Below are positions 1 to 12,106 of a stretch of 64,000 bases of DNA, in pieces. Source of the stretch: Cloacibacillus porcorum (GTDB taxonomy: Bacteria > Synergistota > Synergistia > Synergistales > Synergistaceae); assembly GCF_001701045.1 (NCBI RefSeq), contig NZ_CP016757.1, positions 1,419,501-1,483,500 on the forward strand, in the 5' to 3' direction. The notes beneath the pieces are model-generated. The model was not told the DNA's origin. It was given only the letters and a program-made list of their open reading frames with translations, and ran no database searches. The position numbers and the translations under genes were made by a program. Numbering within the stretch: the first letter of the stretch is position 1; the number at the start of each line of letters is the position of its first letter.

Positions 1-1
1 C

Positions 2-811
2 GTCAATATCGCCCTTTACGGCCCATCGCTGGCGATAGCCTCGCTGATGACGGTCTGCGCTAGTCTGCCCTTCTGCACCTTTATCCCCATCATCGACAAT
101 GGCTCTGATCTCATCCAGCTCGTGCAGTTCCTGCTGCTCTCGGAGGTATTCGCGCTTATTTCGCTTTACGCGCTGGGAACGGGGACCGGTAACGAGGTCG
201 CCCGCAGTGAGATGCGCAACATGCTGCGGCTGCTGGTGCCGCTCGTCGCCTGTTATGCCTCGCTGGCCTCCTTCTTTACGAAAAACGGCCTCGACAGCGA
301 CCCTTTCAGCCTCAACTCTTTTTCCATGACGGGACACTTTGCCTCTATGTCCGCCTGGGGGATCTGCGGCGTTCTGCTTCTGGTCTTCGTGATATTGAGC
401 CAGATCCCACATCGCAGCGTCACTGCCGGCAGCGCGCTTTTTATTCATGGAGAGTCTCCGGAGTTTGAGGGCGCGCCGAGGGGGATGCTGCAGATATGGT
501 CGGTCTTCCGGGCCTTCATCGTGATATCGATCGTCACCTATATACTCTTTCCCGCCGACATGATCGCCACGCTGAGCGAAGGACTCGGCATCTCGTGGCG
601 GGGGCAGGCGCTGAACTTCGTCATCTTCTGGCTCGCGGTCGTCGCCTCGCGTCTTGTACTGGTTCCAGCCTGCTGGCTCATCGTGCAGGCGGCGGAGAGC
701 AGGATACCGAAACCGTTCAGGGGAAGCCTGATCCCGATCCTGACGGTGGCGGCGATGATGCTGCTCTGGTACGAAGGCATACTTCTCTCACAGGAGGCCG
801 CGTCGTTCTGA
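2..811 (+). CDS. NuoH/HyfC-like membrane subunit of a complex I-related or hydrogenase complex (3' part)
   Basis: The frame is open from base 2, so the gene begins before the window. About 270 residues are visible. They form a series of hydrophobic helices separated by short polar loops, including GPSLAIASL near the left edge and an acidic loop SPEFEGAPRG before two further helices. This layout resembles the proton- or sodium-translocating NuoH/HyfC/EchB family, where an acidic loop faces the electron-transfer arm. The role in a membrane-bound hydrogenase or NADH dehydrogenase is inferred from that resemblance. The partner subunits would lie before base 1. The stop codon overlaps the next ATG (TGATG), so translation is probably coupled to the asparaginase gene. 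Confidence 0.45.
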   Translation, partial: VNIALYGPSLAIASLMTVCASLPFCTFIPIIDNGSDLIQLVQFLLLSEVFALISLYALGTGTGNEVARSEMRNMLRLLVPLVACYASLASFFTKNGLDSDPFSLNSFSMTGHFASMSAWGICGVLLLVFVILSQIPHRSVTAGSALFIHGESPEFEGAPRGMLQIWSVFRAFIVISIVTYILFPADMIATLSEGLGISWRGQALNFVIFWLAVVASRLVLVPACWLIVQAAESRIPKPFRGSLIPILTVAAMMLLWYEGILLSQEAASF

Positions 812-1773
812 TGAAAGAGGTGCTGATAATCTCCACCGGCGGCACCATCGTCTCAGTCGACCATGGAAATGGCGCGGTGCCGGATTCAGATGCCGCTCTC
901 GGCATTCTTCAAAGGGGGGGGGAGTTCCTCCGCGAAAAAGGATATTCTTACAGTGTGGAGGTTGTTTTTGGCGAGGCAGGATGCGACAGCTCCGACATCT
1001 CTCCCGCTGAATGGCTGACGCTTACGCAGAGGGTAAACGAAGCGGTCCTGCGCGGGGTAAAAAAGATTCTCATAATCCATGGGACCGATACGATGGCCTA
1101 TACCGCCGCCTGGCTTTCGCTCACAGCCGACCCGGACGCCGCGGTGGTGCTCACCGGCAGCCAGCGGACGCCTGGGGCTCCCGATTTTGACGGAGAATCC
1201 AACCTCCACGGAGCGGCAAGGCTTCTCTGCGGCGTGAAGCGCGGCGTATTCATCCACTTTGACGGCCGGGATTACGAGGGGGCCTTTGTACATAAGGAGG
1301 ACGCCGAGGCGCTCTCCGCCTATGTATCTACCGGATACGGCGCACTGCCGCGAAACGGGATATACCGCGCCCTCGATGGTAAAGAGACTGAATGGCGCGC
1401 CGCCGCAGCAGGGCTGTCGCTTGTCACGCTGCATCCCGCGGTCCTGCCGCGCTTTGATCTTTGTAAGATACTTATCCTCGCTGGATACGGCGCGGGGAAT
1501 ATGCCGCAGAGGCTGCGCCTGCAGCTGGCGGAAAGTTTTCCGGAGGAAAGCCGCAGACCGCTCATCATCGCGGCCAGTTCGTGCGCCCGCGGCCGAAAAA
1601 ACCCCGCCTTTTACGGCGGCGTCGGCATCGCGGAGCTGACAAAGGAAAGTTTTTCCGTTTTTAGTCAGGGAAGCTATTCCCTTGAGTTCCTGATTGCATT
1701 ATCATATCTTTCATTATTAGTTTCACCGGAAGAGCCGGAAAAAATATTGCAGTTATATTTGGAAAAATTTTAA
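811..1773 (+). CDS. L-asparaginase, type I-like (cytoplasmic)
   Basis: This 320-residue protein should hydrolyse asparagine to aspartate and ammonia. The sequence has both family signatures: STGGTI near residue 8 with the nucleophilic threonine, and HGTDTMAYTA near residue 93 with the second catalytic Thr-Asp pair. TGSQRTP follows. No signal peptide is visible, so it should be cytoplasmic. The ATG overlaps the upstream stop and has GGAGG about 13 bases before it. A longer frame upstream from base 496 only shadows the previous gene. It fits an amino-acid-fermenting lifestyle together with the glutaminase at 10.5 kb. The substrate could also include glutamine. Confidence 0.88.
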   Translation: MKEVLIISTGGTIVSVDHGNGAVPDSDAALGILQRGGEFLREKGYSYSVEVVFGEAGCDSSDISPAEWLTLTQRVNEAVLRGVKKILIIHGTDTMAYTAAWLSLTADPDAAVVLTGSQRTPGAPDFDGESNLHGAARLLCGVKRGVFIHFDGRDYEGAFVHKEDAEALSAYVSTGYGALPRNGIYRALDGKETEWRAAAAGLSLVTLHPAVLPRFDLCKILILAGYGAGNMPQRLRLQLAESFPEESRRPLIIAASSCARGRKNPAFYGGVGIAELTKESFSVFSQGSYSLEFLIALSYLSLLVSPEEPEKILQLYLEKF

Positions 1774-1794
1774 TAGATAATTGGAGGCGGCCTA

Positions 1795-3468
<1,674 letters not shown>

Positions 3469-3511
3469 AGGCAGCTCTCCGCTCCTGCCGATAAAGAAAT
3501 ATCCGACAACA

Positions 3512-3546
3512 AAGAAGAGACGCCATTATGCAAGGCGTCTCTTCTT
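3512..3546 (+). terminator. hairpin terminator after glnS
   Basis: A perfect stem of about 12-13 bp (AGAAGAGACGCC with its complement) surrounds a nine-base loop. It lies between glnS and the convergent gene at 3579, so it may stop transcription from both sides. Confidence 0.75.
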
Positions 3547-3578
3547 CGTATATCTATGCTGTATGCTTCCGTACCAGG

Positions 3579-3836
3579 TTATCCCATATGGTTTCCCCAT
3601 AACTTCATGACCAGGTCCCGTATATCACCTTCGCCAAGGATATCCCGCTTATCCTTCGGTATAGATAAAAACTCCTGACATACGGCGTCGTCGATCTGGC
3701 GCGGAGTGAAGTCGAATCCCAGTTCGCGCAGAGCGCCGGCCCGCTCGCTCTCCTCTTTGGAGGCGATTTCAAGACATATCTCCCGCATCTGCCCGTCGTT
3801 CAGCAGCGCGTGTAAAAAAACATGAGCGTCCCACAT
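3579..3836 (-). CDS. small Nif11-like protein
   Basis: The 85-residue product begins MWDAHVFLHALLNDGQMRE and continues with a stretch ending LRELGFDFTPRQIDDA. This pattern (short helix, 'F...L..D..LRE', then 'A..LGFDFT..ELE') is that of the Nif11 domain, known both from nitrogen-fixation-linked proteins and from leader peptides of ribosomally made peptides. No Gly-Gly cleavage motif and no Cys/Ser/Thr-rich core are visible, and no modification enzyme is nearby, so a precursor-peptide role is not supported. A GGGAGG lies 12 bases upstream. A 22-codon ORF ends immediately before its ATG in the same frame. Function is unknown. Confidence 0.55.
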   Translation of the reverse strand: MWDAHVFLHALLNDGQMREICLEIASKEESERAGALRELGFDFTPRQIDDAVCQEFLSIPKDKRDILGEGDIRDLVMKLWGNHMG

Positions 3837-3905
3837 CTATCCGGATTCCCTCCCCTGCGCGGTATTTTTATGTCTCACAGAGAGCGTCATTCCTATATAT
3901 GGCAT
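3837..3905 (-). CDS. possible 22-residue leader ORF in front of the Nif11-like gene
   Basis: Reading from 3905 downwards, GGAGG, seven bases and ATG open a 22-codon frame (MPYIGMTLSVRH...). It ends with TAG directly against the ATG of the Nif11-like gene, and both are in the same frame. The Shine-Dalgarno sequence is better placed here than for the downstream gene. It could be a coupling ORF, or the true start of a longer protein interrupted by one amber codon. It could also be chance, as the composition is unremarkable. Confidence 0.3.
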   Translation of the reverse strand: MPYIGMTLSVRHKNTAQGRESG

Positions 3906-3971
3906 ATTTTATCCTCCATAAAATCTTTTTGTGCCACATCTGACTGAAAATACAGTCTCAATCTAAACGGA

Positions 3972-4010
3972 GCGCCGGTATGGCCTGAAGCCTTCCGCCC
4001 ATACCGGCGC
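3972..4010 (-). terminator. hairpin downstream of the giant surface-protein gene
   Basis: GCGCCGGTATGG and its exact complement form a 12-bp stem around a 15-base loop, 14 bases past the stop codon of the minus-strand gene at 4025. There is no long U tract, so termination efficiency is uncertain. Confidence 0.55.
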
Positions 4011-4024
4011 AGTCTGTATCTTGT

Positions 4025-7000
4025 TTACCGGAAGAATTTCCTGATCCTGATGATAAACGGCAGCAGCAACGCCGCGCCCACATATACTCCTGAATTACAG
4101 CCACTTCCGCTTTTTCCATCCTCTTTTGACGGATCTTCGTTGGGGTTCTTTATCTCCACTATATATGATGCGTGGACCCCGGAGGCGTCGTTTGCGGCGG
4201 CGGTGATAATGGCAAGCCCGTATCCTCTGGCCGTCACACTGCCGTCCGAGGCGGCCTCCGCGACCTCTGGCTTGCTGCTGGACCACGAAAGGCTTTTCAC
4301 GGTGGCGTTTTCCGGTTCGACCGCCGCCTCTATACTGAGCGTCTCGTTCAGTTTCAGGTTAAACGGTCCAGTATTAGAGAATGTGATTTTTTCCACCGGT
4401 ACGGCCGGCCTTCTTACGGTGACCGTGTAGGAGGCGCTTTTACCGCTCTCGGAGTCCGTCACCGTTATTTCACAGCTTCCCTCCAGCAGGAAGGTAGTAA
4501 GCGTTCCATCTGCCGCGTCCACCGCGGCGATATCTTCCCTGGCGCTCCGCCATGAAAGTGACACATTGGCGGAGGAGGGTAAGACTGAGGGGGTGAGTCC
4601 TTCCGCTGTGGTCTCAGTACCCAGCTCAAGGGACGGAGGATCTCCCGCGTTGAGGAATACGATGCTATCCGCTTTGCCGCCCGCCTTTTTTACCACCGTG
4701 ACGTCGCACGACGAGGTATAGGTATCACCGGCTTCTGTGGTTATTGAGGCCTCTATCACGGTTCTGCCGCCGGCGACTGCGGTCACCGTGCCGTCCGCCG
4801 CGACCTCCGCGATGTCGGTGCTCGTGGAGGACCAGACGACCTTTCCATAGGCACTGGAGGGGGAGAATTCCACCGAAAGAGGATATGTTTCTCCCTCGGT
4901 TATCTCCGCTGATACCGGCGTAACCCTGATGCCGTTCGGCACCGTGGCGTCGTACGAGCCGTCTTTGCCGCATGATATCGTTCCGCTCACATAATTTCCG
5001 TTTAGCAGGGGATTGGAGAAAGACAGCGAGCTGCCCTGCTTCACCATGATGTTGATCTTGTCGTTTCCCTGCGTTATCAGCTGCGGCGCGCCGGAGGAGT
5101 CCGCCGTCGAGGCGTCTATCATCGCCCCGTCGTAAAGAGAGACGAGAGCGCCCCGCGCCAGCAGAAGCGAATCAGAGACGGTCAGTATGCAATCCTGTAC
5201 CAGCAGTGTGCCGCCCTCCTCCACGGAGAGGGAATACAAATCGGTGTCGCTATCCACCGTGAATACCTCGCCCCTCTTTATCACATAGGCGGAGGTGACG
5301 GTGAACGTCTTTTCCGCGCTGACGACATCCGAAGTACCGGCTGGGCAGAGCGTCAGCGTTATCGTGCACTCTCCGCGTCCTCCGTCTCCGCCTGAGAGGG
5401 CGGTCAAGATGCCGTTTTCATCCACGTCCGCAATATTCTTGTTGGATCTCTTCCATTCCGTCTTTGTGACCGTCGCTCCCGGAGGGGTGACGTCATAACT
5501 CAAAGCCAGCGACACCCTGTCGTTCGGTCCGGTTATCTTCAGATTTTCCGACGCGCCTGCGGGGAGTACGATATTGGCCCTGACCTTTGCGTCATAATTG
5601 TAGATGGCCTCTATATCCCAGCGTTCGCCCCATTTAAGATCGCGGCTTATGACATTGCCCTCCGCTCCGTTCAGTTTTAACTTATAATATTCGGGAATGT
5701 CAAAGGTCACTGAATAGAGCCCGTCCTTTTCCGGTGTGTAAGTATGGGAGCCGCTGCCGCTCTCCGCCAGGTCTCCCGAGGCGTCGCTGATGCTCCAGCG
5801 GGCGTCGGCGGGAGCGACGTCTCCCGATACGGTGATGTTTATAGCGGGGCTGTTGACCTCCCTCACGGCGAAGGCGAGGGAAAGATTATATACGCCGTCG
5901 TTTGCGCCGTCCTGCACCAGATAATAGTTTCTGTCGCGTACCGTATTATCGCCGTCGTTTTTGATATCCATCTTCGTGAGCCACTTGACGCCGCTCTTTT
6001 TGTCCGCGCCGATATCGCCGGAAACGCCTCCGGGATGGTCGAAGAGCAAAATCCGCGTCGACACCAGATAACAGTCGCCGGACTTGCTGACCTCCGCGTA
6101 CTTAGCCGTATCTCCTCCGGCCGCGTCGCCGAGGCTGCGGGCGTGGAGATAATTTCCGCCGGCGTCTTCACTTACGACCACAAACAGCGGGACATTTCGC
6201 AGGAAACTCTCGGTGAGATTCCCCTCGTCGATATTGGCGCTAAGCTCCTGCGGGATATCGGCTGACGATATAGTGAAATTTGCCTCGATAGGCAGATAAT
6301 CGCCGCTCGTGACCTCACTGCCGTGATTGTTTTTGAACGTCTCCGCCAGCATGCGCCAGAACTTGACGAAAATGCCGCCGTCGGAGCCTGTGTTATTCGA
6401 TGCGGAGGTGTTTTTCAGCGCGATCAGCTTCACCCTGTCCTTTGAAGCCGGTTCGATATCCCAGTAACGGGCGATCGCCTCCGCGATATCGCCGCTGGCG
6501 GCAAACTCCGTCACTTCGATATCCATGCTGTCTGCGTGTATCGGCTTTATAGAGGAGAGTTTGTTTTCGTCAAAGCCCACCGGCAGGGTGCCATTATCCT
6601 TCATCGCCGTGAAGGCGTCATAGATGAGGAAATCCTCCAATGAATTTTCTTTGATATCCAGTACGCCGGAATGGTCGGCGTCCGTCCTGTTTTCCTCCGG
6701 CACGACGACGGGGCCGTCGTCAGCCACCCGCCAGAGATACTGCGAGCCGAAATCGGAGAGCGACCTTTTCAGCACGCCGGGTCCGCTGTAGGTAAAGCCG
6801 CCGTCGCTTGCGGAGGAGGCCGCCGCGTAGATATGTCCGCCGATTGGCGTGCCCTCGATGGCAAGCTCAGGATTGCCGGTCACTTTGCCTTTAACTACCA
6901 GCAGCTTGTCGTTAGGCAGAGTTATTTTGCCGCTTCCGGAAAGGTCCTTATTTGGCTGGGCGTCGTTTTTGAGGTGCAGCGAAGCTCCCTCCGCGACGTC

Positions 7001-9855
7001 CAGATAATCGCAGGTGAATGGTGTATAAGAGCTTTCAATAAATGTCATGTCGGCGGATTTTTCTATATAGATGTTGTCGCAGACGTAGGCGGTTATGATG
7101 CCGGAGATATTTTTTGCCGTCAGCGTTTTTTCGCCCGAGATCGCCGTGTTGGCGGGCGGGGTGGTGGGAGGGTTGGAAAGGGGCTGAAAATAACAAAGTC
7201 CGTTGACGACCGCGTCATCCAGTACCAGTGCCGCGCCGCCATTTACCTTCGCGCTTGACGTAGAGGTCTTCGCATAGCCGTATATATTTATTCTAGATGA
7301 AGATCCCTCTAATCTCTTGAAATTATTGCCTTGGAATTCAAGACGAACGCCGCCTGTATCGGCGGTTGAATTGTTTCCATAGACACGTCCGGAGGGAGAA
7401 CATGTACTGCCGATATTTATATCCCCAGACGAAGAGATAAATATAGATGAGGCGGTGCCGTTGATATTGGCGTTAGAAGTGTCTCCATTTACATATCCGG
7501 ACCCGTTGTATGACGTGATTGTACCGGACTCCATCGTCGTGGTCACATTGCCGCGAACCGCAGCGTCTGAAGAACCGGTGCTTACATATCCGGCGCCGTA
7601 GTATGACTTGATCGTACCGGATTTTATCGTTGTGCTCACGTTGCCTCCCGCCGCCGAAGGATTGCCGTCGAGATCGAATCCCACGGTAGCTTTGCTGTTG
7701 GCTACACTAGCTCGTCCCGCGGCGTAAAGGCCGTTCCATGTCCCGTCCGTACCATCAACAACCGTCGTTATGCTGCCGCCAACGATACAGCTTCTAGCAG
7801 CGTAACCGCCGGCGCCTGTGTAACCGCCGCCGACAAAAGACGCAAGTTTCGCGTTTTTTCCTATGTGTGTCTTGATATCGCCGCCGATAAAGATGGTACC
7901 GTCAAGAACATATCCGCCTGAGAAAAACCAGGAGCAGGAGAGCCCGTCGCCGATAGTTATTTTGAGGTCGTCGCTGATTTTTATAGAGGCTTCGCTGCTG
8001 CCTTTGGTCTGACCAGTTCCGTAGAAATAGCCGCTGCTGCTGGTCCCGTCAAGGTGAAAATCATTCCCAATATCAATGCGGATGTTTCTGACGTTCAATT
8101 TTCCCTTAACGTAGCCAGCTCCGCAAAAAGGATTTATTGTGGACATCCTGTCGCCTGCGGTAATAGATATATCTCCGGATATATTAACCGAGCTATTTTC
8201 ATTGTATATGTTAACGCCAGTTATTCCGTAACAGGCAAAATCGTCGCCGATCTTTATCCTGACGTCGCCGCCGATATTTACAATGCCCTTTGATGATGAC
8301 TTTTCGATGTCCGCACAGCCGATAATAGAGGAAGATTGATTAGGCTCCGGATCCAGCATGGAACAACCATTTCCGATATTGACATCGATGTCTCCGGATA
8401 TATTTGCCTCGCCGCCGCCCGAGGATATTTTTACGCCGCCGTTGATTCTCGCGTTGTTGTGTTTACTTGCCGCGCCGTCGTGGAGATTGACCGTGATATT
8501 GCCGCCGATGTTGATTTTTCCGCCGTCGATAGTCTCTCCGCCGCCGACGACGCTGGTGACGTATGTCGTGCCGGTGGTTATTTTGTGAATATCCACCGTT
8601 ATGTCGCCGGAGATCTCCCCCGTATGAGCCGGTCCATAGGCATAAGGGCCGCCGTTGATGCCGAATCCGAGGCTGTTGTCCACGCATCTGTTAATGTCCA
8701 GATGTACGTTCCCGATCACCCTTGATACCGCGCCGCCGTTTCTGTTCCAGTCGTCGCCGCTTATGCCAGTATACACATATCCGCCTCCGCGGATACCGTC
8801 TATGCGGTTTTTGTTTCTTGTATCGGCAAAATCAGCGCTTGCCACTTCGATGTCGATGTTTCCGATGATCTCCTGTACGGCGTCGCCGGAGGCCGCGGAA
8901 TGGTATATATCAGGCCGTGAAACCATGCCGCCGCCGAAGATTCGGACAACGTCGGCGTTAGTCTCTCCGGCGAATGATTTTTTACCGGTCAGGATTTTTA
9001 CGTCGCCGTACTCTCTGAAGGTTCCTACTGAGTTCACGACTTTGCCGCCGCCAAATATGCGGGGACTGCTGGATCGCATGTATCCGGACCGGTCGGTATC
9101 TCCGCCCTCAAGGTTGATTGTTACCGGTATCGGGTTTGTCTCCGTTCCGATGTTTGAGTTATAACCGCCGCCGAAGATATAACCAAGATTACCCGTCTCC
9201 GTGAGGCTAATTTTGATCGCCGAACTGCCCTCGGAGGTCATGTCGGCGGAGTCGCATCCGCCGTATATCACGGCGCTCTTTCCTTTGACCGTAATATCGA
9301 TGTTTTCTCCGTCTTTTAGGATTAGGTCTCTAGCGTGGGAGCCGCCATATAGAGTGCCGTCGAAGTAGACTTTTTCACCGATCGTAATGGGGATGCCGTT
9401 GGCGTACATATTGAGCGATGCATCGCCGCTTGACGTGCTGATTTTGCAGTCGCCGGAGGCCGACTCGATTGAAAGTGATGTAAGTCCTCTGTCCGTTGGC
9501 AAGTTGATGTCGTTGCTGTCGGACATTAAACTATCCCCCGAAAGAATGACCGTCAGGTCGCCGATGTCGCCTGATGAAACTCTGTCAAGGTGTTTCATCG
9601 CGCCTCTGAATGTATCAAACGGGTCGCTGTCTGTTCCGGAACCTTTATCGTCGCTTCCGTCACCGCTGCCGGAATATTGCACGTAGACGGTGGTCTGAGT
9701 TGGAGTGGCTGCTGCGAAGCTATGCAGTAAGACTGATGAAGCTAAAATAAATAGTAGAAGCGGTAGGATTAAATAAACTTTGCTGTATCTTTCTGGGGGG
9801 GGGCAATTCGAGTTGATTTTTGTGGTGCGTCATGAGATTTAGCTAGACCAGGCAT
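4025..9855 (-). CDS. giant repeat-rich Synergist-CTERM surface protein, start out of frame at a poly-C tract
   Basis: The continuous reading frame runs from 9829 to 4025. The first 850 or so residues after the leader are repeats of the type 'ISGDI.V.IG', as expected of a solenoid-like beta fold (inference). The C-terminal 350 residues hold three Ig-like BIG2-type domains (for example VVWSSTSTDIAEV and LSWSSSKPEVAE). It ends with SGCNSG, a hydrophobic helix and RIRKFFR, the Synergist-CTERM sorting signal. A signal peptide (YLILPLLLFILASS...FAAA) is encoded in this frame at about 9713-9787, but the frame has no start codon before it. The ATG with a good Shine-Dalgarno (CTCCT at 9865-9869 on the plus strand; ATG 9855-9853) enters frame only if the nine-C run at 9795-9803 has ten or seven C. 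A GTG at 9682 would give a protein without a signal peptide. This may be phase variation, a mutation, or a sequencing error. Confidence 0.85.
9795..9803 (-). repeat. nine-base C homopolymer in the 5' coding region of the giant surface protein
   Basis: The plus strand shows nine consecutive G. On the coding strand this is nine C between the start codon and the signal peptide. With nine C, translation from 9855 gives 28 residues and stops. Ten or seven C would join the start to the signal peptide and the full protein. A second ATG at 9833 has no Shine-Dalgarno and would need eight. Confidence 0.85.
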
Positions 9856-9899
9856 AATAAAACTCTCCTCTTTAAGTATTGGGGTATTTTATGAATCCA

Positions 9900-9928
9900 A
9901 TAATACGCTCCTAAATTATCTTTTGCAA
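9900..9928 (-). promoter_or_regulatory. sigma-70-type promoter of the giant surface-protein gene
   Basis: On the minus strand TTGCAA (9928-9923) and TATTAT (9905-9900) are separated by 17 bases. About 40 bases further lies the AGGAG that precedes the ATG at 9855. The placement supports that ATG as the real start. Confidence 0.6.
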
Positions 9929-10027
9929 GTTTTGTGAAGGGTAAAAATAATGATAAAATTTTATTTTAATTGTTTGGTTTTCGCCGTCTTGTTTTTAGCC
10001 TTTTTTGCTCTACGAATAGTTTAGCTA

Positions 10028-10054
10028 AAAAGGCCGCATTTGCAGCGGCCTTTT
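10028..10054 (-). terminator. terminator overlapping the end of the GNAT gene
   Basis: AAAAGGCCGC and its complement form a 10-bp stem with a 7-base loop. On the minus strand the stem ends in UUUU, directly at the acetyltransferase stop codon. Confidence 0.7.
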
Positions 10055-10499
10055 ATCCTGAGTTTTTATTTTTGTAAATCATCGGTGTGTATCTCAGACC
10101 ATTACTCGTCTGTTCTTCTGCCACTGCGGTAAAGCCGAGTCTCCTATAAATGCCGACGGCGAAGGCCGAAGAATTTACGGTGATCGTCTCCGACGAGCTT
10201 CTGCTAAGGGCCGCCTCGAAGAGTTTTCTGCCGACGCCGCGCCGCTGGTGTTTGCCGTCGACGAAGAACAGCGTGACATGTTCTCCCTCATTGCCCATGG
10301 CGATCATGCCGGTGAGTTCGTCTCCCTCGTAAGAGCCGTACATTTCAAGGGCCTCTATCTTTTCTCTGTCCGCCAGAAAACGCCGGAATGTCTCGATGCC
10401 CTCTTTCGGGTAATCGTGGGCCTCGTACTGCATAAAGACATCCATCGCGAGCGCCAGCGCCCGTTCCCTTTCCGCGGGGAGAATCTTTTTTATAAGCAT
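10053..10499 (-). CDS. GNAT family N-acetyltransferase
   Basis: The product has about 148 residues with a single GNAT fold. The acetyl-CoA loop is QRRGVGRKLFEAAL, preceded by the beta strand HVTLFFVDG and followed by VGIYRRLGF and a C-terminal strand. These are standard family features; the acceptor substrate cannot be told. An upstream in-frame codon at 10526 would overlap the glutaminase gene. The ATG at 10499 has AGGA eight bases before it and lies 11 bases after the glutaminase stop, so it is preferred. It is probably co-transcribed with glsA. Confidence 0.82.
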   Translation of the reverse strand: MLIKKILPAERERALALAMDVFMQYEAHDYPKEGIETFRRFLADREKIEALEMYGSYEGDELTGMIAMGNEGEHVTLFFVDGKHQRRGVGRKLFEAALSRSSSETITVNSSAFAVGIYRRLGFTAVAEEQTSNGLRYTPMIYKNKNSG

Positions 10500-10509
10500 G
10501 GCCGCCGTC

Positions 10510-11451
10510 CTATTCGCCGAGGCCACGCAGATTCAGCTTTTCGGAGAGCAACTCCAGCGCCTTTATCCCCGCGACAGAGTTGCCCTTCGCGTTGAGGGCG
10601 GGGGAGAAGACCCCGATACCCATGCGTCCGGGAACGGAGACGAGGATGCCGCCGGAGACGCCGCTCTTGCCGGGCAGGCCGACGCGTACCGCGAACTCTC
10701 CCGATTCGTTGTATAGCCCGCATGCGCTCATAAGTCCGAGCACCGTGAAGACGGTCTCTTTCGTAAGGATCTTTTCTCCCGAGTGGATTGATATTCCGCC
10801 GGAGGCGATCATCGCGCCGATCTTCGCCAGGTCGCCGCTTGTGCAGCGCAGACTGCATAGGGTGAAGTAAAGGTCAAGGATCGCCTCGACGTTGCCATGC
10901 AGCAGCCCCATGCTCTTCATAAAAAAGGCCAGCGCCCTGTTCCGGTCGGCGCTTCGTTTTTCCGAGGCGAAGACCCGTTCGTCGAAGCCGTTTTCCCTGC
11001 CGGTGATACTCTTCATAAATGCGATGAGCCTGCAGGCGGACCCATCTTTATATGCCTTGTAGATGAGCGAGCATACCGCGATCGCTCCCGCGTTCATGAA
11101 GGGATTCGACGGCTTGGAGGAGGTCATCTCAATACGCATGAGCGAGTTGAATGAGTCGGCGCTCGCCTCCATGCCGACATGACGGAATACGTTGTCCCTG
11201 CCAAAGTTCTCTATCGCGAAGGATAAGGCAAGGATCTTGGAGATAGACTGCATGGTAAAAAACTGCCCGCTGTCGCCCGTCTCAATTAATGGAGAATCGA
11301 TACCTTGGCAGCTCAGTGAAAATAGTTCCGCCGACATTAATGAAAGTTCTGGTATATAGTCTGCCACTTTTCCGTCAGCGGACATGACGCGGGATATATT
11401 TCCAATGTCGTTTAGAAGCTGTTCATTTAATAAATTATCTTGTTTTTTCAT
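10510..11451 (-). CDS. glsA: glutaminase (serine-dependent beta-lactamase fold)
   Basis: This 313-residue cytoplasmic enzyme hydrolyses glutamine to glutamate and ammonia. The S-x-x-K catalytic motif is SISK at residues 69-72. Other conserved blocks are PFMNAGAIA, the VFASEKRSADRNRAL helix, a Tyr in LYFTLCSL, and LPGKSGVSGGI near the C terminus. Length matches single-domain bacterial GlsA. AGGAG sits about nine bases before the ATG. The GNAT gene follows closely. Together with the asparaginase it points to amide amino acids as a nitrogen or energy source, or to acid tolerance through ammonia release. Confidence 0.94.
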   Translation of the reverse strand: MKKQDNLLNEQLLNDIGNISRVMSADGKVADYIPELSLMSAELFSLSCQGIDSPLIETGDSGQFFTMQSISKILALSFAIENFGRDNVFRHVGMEASADSFNSLMRIEMTSSKPSNPFMNAGAIAVCSLIYKAYKDGSACRLIAFMKSITGRENGFDERVFASEKRSADRNRALAFFMKSMGLLHGNVEAILDLYFTLCSLRCTSGDLAKIGAMIASGGISIHSGEKILTKETVFTVLGLMSACGLYNESGEFAVRVGLPGKSGVSGGILVSVPGRMGIGVFSPALNAKGNSVAGIKALELLSEKLNLRGLGE

Positions 11452-12106
11452 GGATAGCTCTCCTTGACCGTTTTTTATAGCTTAGGGTTCACTTATAGCA
11501 CATACAAATAATGGCGATAATCGCTAGCCATAAATGGAGACATTTAGACAATTATGGCTGGCCCGATACTAGAATGCGATATCCTAATATGTCCTACGCC
11601 GTAGTGAATGGCATGTTGACACACATTGTAGCAAATGCATCCTGTGCCGTATAGCATTCGCCAAACCCGGCACTGGTGATAACAGAAGATAATAACCTAT
11701 TTGTATCTGCATACGGAAAGCGCCGCAATTCACAGTCAAACCTCAGTCCATTAAAAAGTCAAATGGAAACATTAAAAAAGCGCGCTGTATATTTCTAAAT
11801 ATTCACGCTATGCTGTAACTGTAAATTTCATAAAGGACATATTCGTTTGTAATTTTTGGAATTTACCCACAATAAAACTGTTTTTTAATCATAGGTATGT
11901 GGCTGAATGAATCCGCAGCAGTATTTGAGTTGGTCAGAGCCCCCTGCTCAACTTATTGTTGTTTTATTGTCCGAAGGGAGAGGATAGATATCAGTTATCT
12001 AGCATAGATTACGGTCAGTGAATATTTAAATATGCAATTTTGTATAACAAGAAGCTAAATATTCCACAGATATTTTACTTGTGCTTATGGTAAGAGGGTG
12101 ACGGTT
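11452..12106. other. 655-bp intergenic region between glsA and the CoA-ligase gene
   Basis: No gene is supported here. The region is A+T-rich compared with the flanking core genes and serves two divergent transcripts. I saw no convincing full promoter, riboswitch or repeat. Base composition changes here mark the left edge of the unusual 12-21.7 kb block. Confidence 0.5.

Noticed and set aside
3579-3836. Nif11-like gene as a peptide natural-product precursor
   Set aside because: No Gly-Gly cleavage site, no Cys/Ser/Thr-rich core peptide and no modifying enzyme or transporter are nearby.
7500-9300. Repeated units in the giant gene as a CRISPR array or DNA satellite
   Set aside because: The repeats are protein-level (ISGDI, INIGG) with varied DNA and uneven spacing, and there are no constant repeats with unique spacers.
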